NCBI GenBank assembly: GCA_023678885.1
Contig: CM042985.1
Span: 3,460,985-3,524,984 of the forward strand
Reading direction: 5' to 3'
Source: Pogostemon cablin
Lineage: Eukaryota > Streptophyta > Magnoliopsida > Lamiales > Lamiaceae
DNA: 64,000 nucleotides
Position numbers and translations under genes: made by a program. Below are positions 57,701 to 64,000 of the stretch, one piece after another. Below the pieces are notes generated by a model, which saw only the letters and a program-made list of their open reading frames with translations, made no database searches and was not told where the DNA came from. Each line of letters opens with the position of its first letter. Positions within the stretch are counted from its first letter, which is position 1.

Positions 57701-60700
57701 TTGACCAAACTTAATTGTTCACATTTACAGGCTCGTTACAAGTATTCATTAGATCCCACTGTTGATGAAGTTAAAAAACTGTGCACAACATGCCGCAAGT
57801 ATGCAAAATCTGAGAGAGTTCTTTTTCACTACAATGGACATGGTGTGCCTAAGCCGACTCCCAATGGTGAAATTTGGCTATTCAACAAGGTCTTTTCTGC
57901 TTTGAGTAACTTTTCTCCTACGCACCTTCCCCTTGTTCTCCTATTCTTATATAGTTGTTTATGCAGAGTTATACCCAGTACATCCCTTTGCCAGTCAGTG
58001 ATCTGGATTCCTGGCTGAAGACACCTTCAATATATGTGCTTGACTGCTCTGCTGCTGGACTGATTGTCAGTGCCTTCACTCAGGTAGTGTCTTTAAATTA
58101 CCCTATATGTCACCATTTATGCATATTCATAATTTGATTTTAAATGGTGTCTTGTTTGATTGCAGCTACAGGATTATAGTTCTTCAAGTTCGGCAGCTTC
58201 TGTAAGAGACTGCATTTTGCTAGCAGCTTGTGAAGGTCACGAGACACTTCCTCAGAGTGCTGAATTTCCTGCTGATGTATTTACTTCCTGCCTCACAACA
58301 CCCATAAAAATGGCACTAAGATGGTGATCCACTGCTTCTCTACAATTGAACTGTCATTTCTCTTTCTTGTTTTTTGTTTTCTGCTAGATACGTAATGTGA
58401 CTCGTCTCATCATTTTCTTGATGCTCCAAAGTTTCCTGGCCCTTGCATAATTTGCTAATTCACATTAATTCTCCGAGTAATAACTAATAAGATCAGAAGT
58501 AGATGAAAATGAGAGATGAACAAATACTTAATATTTTAGAAGGAAAGGACCATTCTTTGCCATTGCAAAGTATCCTCTATATTATCGTCTTGACATTCAT
58601 TCTCAGTATGTGAGCTCCGTCTGTTGTCCTAATCTGTGTATTTATAAATTTTCCAGTTGATCAAATTCACCAACCTGCTTTAATTCAAGACAGCAGGTTT
58701 CTCCACTAAATGTGCAATTTATTTTCTAGCTAGCTGGTTGTTCTGTTCCTGTATGCACTATTATTTCTCTACCTTTGCAATGCAATTATAATACTCCCTC
58801 CGTCCCGGGTATTTTTACCCGTTTGTACGGGCACGGAGTTTAAGACGTTTTATTTTTTAAATATATAATGTAGGAAAAAGTAGGGATATATTAGTAATTT
58901 AAAAAGAAAAAGTAAATAAAGTTGTTGGGAATGATGGATAAAGATAAAGTGTAAAAAAGTAATTAAAGTTGTTGGGATTGTAAAAAGTAGGTAATAAAAT
59001 ATTGTGTATTTTTACCAAAAATGGAATGGGTAAAAATACGTGGGACACCCCAAAATGGAAAGTGGGTAAAAATACGTGGGACGGAGGGAGTAGCATTTAA
59101 AAAGAAAGGTATCTGGCATCTTTGGTTGTGTACTGCTGCACTTCACACCTCTTTTCCTTGTATAGTATATTTATGAAGTTGTACTCAGTATTTTGTGTTT
59201 TAAATGTTTCTTAAGGTAATAGATTTTGATAGCCTTTGTGCATAAAATCTTCAGGTTTTGCACTCGTTCGTTGCTGCACGAGTCTTTTGATTATTCTCTA
59301 ATCGATAGAATACCTGGTCGCCAAACAGACCGGAAGACCCTACTTGGGGAGTTGAACTGGATATTCACAGCTGTTACTGACACTATTGCCTGGAATGTAC
59401 TTCCACATGGTAACTAAAGAGTTTCATGTGGTCTTTGTATGTCTAACCTTGGTCCCTGTATTGACTGTCATCTTAACCTTTCAACTTGAATTCCAGACCT
59501 GTTTCAAAGATTGTTTCGGCAAGATCTTTTAGTTGCCAGTCTATTCCGGAATTTTTTGCTTGCTGAAAGGATTATGCGGTCTGCAAATTGTTCACCAATT
59601 TCATATCCAATGTTGCCTCCAACTCATCAGCATCATATGTGGTAAGTTCTATTCTTACGCTTGTTGCAAGTGCATATTAAATTCTTGTATCTTTCATTTG
59701 TTTGATATTAATCTATCAGCTTATTTCTTCTTGTATTCTGTAGGGATGCATGGGACATGGCCGCTGAAATCTGCCTTTCTCAACTTCCAACTTTAGTTGA
59801 GGACCCAAATGCAGAGTTCCAGGTATTAATTGCTAGTTTTGCTTTTCCCCTTAATAACCAATTGCTTATGTAGAGTGGATTTGCAAACACCAGTATAAAA
59901 AACTCATTTGACCTATTCATGTTATTGGTATCTCAATTGATACACTGATTCCCCCCACCCCCCCACAACTCTTCAGCCAAGTCCTTTCTTTACAGAGCAG
60001 TTAACAGCTTTTGAAGTGTGGCTTGATCATGGCTCAGAACATAAGAAGCCTCCAGAACAGCTTCCAATTGTTCTTCAGGTGAGACTTGTTGTGTGCTCCT
60101 GGCCCATTAAGGTGCTGAGGTTTCTTTTTGCCTCGCTGTATAATACATCATGATTTATGGAGTTTATATTCCTTAATTTGCATGCATTTCTGTGTATGCG
60201 CTCTCCGTAATTGTGCTACATAATTTTGTTGTGTTTTAGAAAGAAGGTAAGGGACATCAACTTTTGGTGATAAAATATGAGATACAGTATTTAGATGGTA
60301 TAGAAATGTGAGTAGGTGACCTTCAGATTTAGAAAGAAATTATAAGAAAAGACATGCTATATTTATATATTGATGAGAGCATGTACCTAGATCAAATGCA
60401 GTGGATATTGTCGATGATTCGATATAGCCGTCTGCTCATAGTGGGATAATGGTTTAGTTGTTTTTAGAGATTACTTAGCCTGTCACGGTGTGTGCAGTTC
60501 TGATCTATTATCTTCACTAATTGGGTTAGCTAAATCTAAATTTTGTTTGTAGATTAAGCATAACATGAGAAACTTCTATGGAATATAATCGCATATATTG
60601 TTTCTCGCTCAGTCGCTCTGTATTCTATGAAACAGTATAATTTATAAGTTTATGACATATTTAAGGTGGTTTTTAGAACAAACACTGAACACCCTCTTGC

Positions 60701-63700
60701 AAATTTGTTATTGAAGTGCTGAGTATTGTACCTGTTGTCTTTGAATCAAAACCTTCTTATTCTCGTCAACAATCCTTTAGTAATTTCCTTCCATATTAGG
60801 AGATGCATCTACTTTGTCGAATAAAGAAACTGAAGGTTTGATGCCTGTCTAATAATTTTCAATTTAAAAATTATTATTTTTTCATATTAAATTACACTCT
60901 CATATCTGCAGAAATGTTTATTGTTACACTTTTTTTTTAAATTTACATTCATTTTTCTTCTCCTACAAATTTTTTTTTACCACTGTTATTCTTACAAAAG
61001 ATTTCACAGTTCATGTACAAAAATGAAAATACATTTATTCTTTCAACCAATCACACCGAGTTTTTATTTATATTACGAGTATATTTTCCATGCTTTTGTT
61101 GATATTTTTATGTGTCTTCTCATAGCTAAGACTGTTTATTTATATCATACTTGTTGGTTTTTTATTGGTATCTGACCCTTCTTTTTTCTTCTTTTTTGTT
61201 TTTTAAATTCAGGTTTTACTTAGTCAATGCCATCGGTTTCGTGCTCTGGTACTTCTTGGTAGATTTTTGGATATGGGGCCTTGGGCAGTGGAGCTGGTAT
61301 TTCTTCTGGATTTCTTGTTTTTTAAATTGTTTATTCGTCAATGTAAGACTAGAACTTACATATTTATGCAATGCCATTGTTTCCCTTTACAGGCCTTATC
61401 TGTGGGGATTTTTCCATATGTTTTGAAGCTCTTACAAACCTCCACTCCAGAGCTGCGACAAATTCTTGTGTTCATCTGGACGAAAATCCTTGCGCTGGAT
61501 AAGGTAAATAAGAAATTCTAACATTGTTCCTTTTTCCATGCCATTTTTATTATTGTAATTTCAAGTACAAAATGGATTCATCGGTATTCAACTGGCATCA
61601 CCTTTTCTGTATGAAACAGTACATGAAGGAGCTATAAGTAGTGATTGCATTTCCTAGTCTTCTTGCTAATATCTGAGACAGAAGCAGCAGCAATAATACT
61701 TTGTTCTTAATTCAGGACAATATATAATGTTAATATTGATGATTGTGACCTCATATTTGTTCAATTTTTTCTAAAGGTGCATATTGGCCTACCCAAATAT
61801 ATAGCACGGACTTCATGCTTATGGCATGAACGTCGAATTTTTGATCTCTATGGTTGGAAAACATGTTTTTAATTTCCTTATTTATAAAGTAACATCTTCT
61901 GTAAATACCTAAAGAGATACGTGGTATCCTGGGTGTTGAGTATGGAATGGAACTGCAGCATTTCACTAGTTATTTGATGTTCTCTCATTATGTTGATCTT
62001 GTGTATGTGTCAGTCTGTTTTTATATATAACTGCCTACATGTGGGTATGCCCCTACTATGGTTTCTATGCATAGTGATGTTTACAATTCTTAATCACTAT
62101 ATATGTTTCTGCAGTCATGTCAGGTTGACCTTGTGAAGGATAATGGACACACATATTTCATCAGGTTTCTTGACAGTGTTGAAGCTTACCCTGAGCAATG
62201 TGCCATGGCTGCTTTTGTTTTGGCTGTCATTGTAGATGGTCACAGGCGGGGCCAGCAATCATGCATTGAATCTAATCTCATAGACGTCTGCCTCAAGCTC
62301 CTTCAGTGTTCATCTCCTAATGAGGCTCAAACTGAACCTCTATTTCTTCAGTGGATATGCTTGTGCCTTGGGAAATTGTGGGAGGATTTTCCAGAGGCTC
62401 ACCAGTTAGGTTTGCTGGCTGATGCGCCTGCTACTCTTTTACCACTACTTTCTGAACCCCAGCCAGAGGTTTTTCTCTTTTATATTAGTAGTATTTCAAT
62501 ATATTTGATTTTTTATTTTGTTTTCTCTGTGCATTTTTTATTTCATTCTTACACCTGAGGTTCACAACATAATTCAAATGAACTTTTTTAAAGGTCCGTT
62601 CGGCAGCTGTTTTTGCTTTAGGCACTGCCCTTGATGTAGGGTTTGACACATCCAGAGATGGTCACGGAGATGAAGATTGTGATGATGATGAAAAAATCAG
62701 GGCTGAAGCCAGTATTGTTAAGAACCTTTTGAGTGTTGTTTCTGATGGAAGCCCTCTGGTTCGTGCTGAAGTTGCTGTGGGTATGTACATCAGTTTCATT
62801 ACCCTTTATCATTTTATTTTTTTCTGGCATCATCCCAACTTCCTCCCATGATTTGAATTTGACTATTGATGTTATGGAAAAACATTATTCATGTGTGCAG
62901 CTCTATCACGTTTTGCCTTTGGCCACAATAAACACCTAAAATCAGTTGCTGCCGCCATCTGGAAACCTCAATCTGGATCTGTACTGACATCCTTGCCATC
63001 TTTTGCGGTCAAGAGTTCTGGTAGTGGGTATTCGACTCCAACCCACTACATGCCTCATGGAAGTATAATTCCATCTCCTATTGCTCCTTTGTTACGGATT
63101 GGCAATGATAGTCAGTCTGTGACTCGTGATGGCAGAGTATCCACCAGTAGCCCACTTGCTACCTCTGGTATAATGCATGGATCTCCACTTTCTGATGATT
63201 CAAGCCAACATTCTGATCCTGGTGCTCTGAACGATTGTGTTAGCAATGGGGTCCTCAACCATTCAACGCGAAGGCCACTGGATAATGCACTATATTCACA
63301 ATGTGTGTTAGCTATGTGCAATCTGGCTAAGGATCCATCACCACGTGTTGCAAGCCTTGGACGTCGAGTGTTGGCCATTATTGGTATTGAACAAGTAGTT
63401 ACCAAATCTGTCAAGCCTGCTGGTTTAAATGCTCGTCCTGGTGAATCAATTGCAACAGCAAGCTCCAGCCTTGCTGGATTAGCTCGGTCATCATCTTGGT
63501 TTGAATTGAATGGAGGTACGACTTTTTTGTTATTCTGAAAAGGTTTTTATAGATCATGGGTTTTCTCAACATTTTTAATTATCATGACCATTGATTGGGT
63601 AAAAAAATATTAAATATCGCGCCTGAATTTTTCTCTGGAATTGTCTGTTACTTTACATCTTTTACTCTGTCTGTTATTTTATTATTTTGTGTGTTTAATT

Positions 63701-64000
63701 GTGTTGTTTCTGAATTTTCTGTAGGGGCGCATTTACCGCTGACTTTTAGAACTCCTCCTGTTAGTCCTCCTAGGCCAAGCTACTTGACAGGAATGAGGAG
63801 AGTTTGCTCTTTAGAATTTAGGCCACATCTGATGAACTCTCCAGACTCTGGTCTAGCAGATCCACTTTTAGCTTCTGCTGGGCCATCTGGTGTGACAGAA
63901 CGAAGTTTTCTTCCACAATCAATGATATATAATTGGAGCTGTGGTCACTTTTCAAAGCCACTCCTTACTGCAATGGATGACAGTGAAGATATAGTGGCTA
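54707..64000 (+). CDS. RAPTOR1: RAPTOR1, regulatory-associated protein of TOR, 3' end outside window
   Basis: Sixteen exons, all GT-AG: 54707-55045, 56505-56607, 57505-57587, 57731-57889, 57967-58083, 58166-58323, 59255-59409, 59497-59641, 59744-59822, 59977-60078, 61213-61296, 61393-61503, 62115-62468, 62594-62780, 62901-63515 and 63725 to the edge. They join in frame into about 1022 residues; plant RAPTORs have about 1350, so the C-terminal WD40 part is missing. After a Ser-rich N-terminus, the raptor N-terminal conserved (caspase-like) domain starts around MKTGCVALVLCLNI, with FHYNGHGVPKP and LDCSAAG at the His/Cys positions. Then come HEAT repeats (GELNWIFTAVTDTIAWNVLP, VLLSQCHRFRALVLLGRFLD, AALGT-type repeats). 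Exon 15 is a Ser/Pro-rich linker. RAPTOR recruits substrates such as S6 kinase to the TOR kinase complex in the cytoplasm. No stop or frameshift seen. Confidence 0.93.
58792..59092. mobile_element. Stowaway-like MITE in RAPTOR1 intron 6
   Basis: 301 bp with ends TACTCCCTCCGTCCCGGGTA and GGGACGGAGGGAGTA. The inner words TATTTTTACCC / GGGTAAAAATA extend the inverted repeat. It lies well inside the intron 58324-59254, away from both splice sites. Confidence 0.85.

Overview
The window is a piece of a plant nuclear genome, most likely a eudicot. The evidence is split genes with GT-AG introns, plant-type gene families (RAPTOR1, an AGXT2-type aminotransferase, a plant PAN/B-lectin protein), many Stowaway-type MITEs, Copia LTR retrotransposons, an L1-type LINE and TRIM elements, all in an AT-rich background. 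No prokaryotic or organellar features were seen. The protein sequences look asterid-like to me, but I cannot fix the species.

Four host genes are supported. (1) A two-exon gene on the minus strand (3371-4845) encodes a secreted or membrane-anchored B-lectin/PAN protein without a kinase domain. (2) A four-exon AlkB-family Fe(II)/2-oxoglutarate dioxygenase lies on the plus strand (7665-9892). (3) A nine-exon mitochondrial AGXT2-type, PLP-dependent alanine:glyoxylate aminotransferase lies on the plus strand (12379-14470). (4) The first 16 exons of RAPTOR1, the TOR-complex scaffold, run from 54707 off the right edge. The genes do not form a pathway. They flank a block of about 38 kb (15.9-54 kb) that is largely transposable elements.

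The repeat block from left to right. A 6.1-kb Copia element on the minus strand (15913-22021) has 254-bp LTRs, a PBS and a TSD, but its gag-integrase half is inverted relative to its RT/RNase H half. A GC-rich segment at about 26230-27070 echoes that element's leader. A compact Copia on the plus strand (27740-32307) has 158-bp LTRs with non-TG/CA ends and a gag-pol frame broken by one stop codon. A decayed Copia (about 34220-45156) is interrupted by an 8.4-kb minus-strand Copia (35513-43887). That insert has two nearly identical 1.39-kb LTRs, a badly decayed pol and several tandem repeats in its leader. An L1-type LINE on the minus strand (about 46724-50740) is interrupted by what looks like a solo Gypsy-type LTR. 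Next comes a head-to-tail array of a TRIM-like mini-retrotransposon (50744-52243), with six LTR copies and shared internal regions.

Smaller elements include seven Stowaway-like MITEs, one of which (708-1392) contains an RNase H fragment. A different MITE with TGAGACCGTCTCA-type ends is at 52832-53084. One Stowaway-like MITE lies inside a RAPTOR1 intron.

The observations most worth checking are the internally inverted Copia, the multimeric TRIM array, the recently inserted but coding-dead Copia at 35.5-43.9 kb, the TA...TA-ended Copia whose pol frame ends inside its LTR, and the MITE carrying an RNase H domain. I found no system that I would call wholly undescribed. These are structural variants of known element classes.
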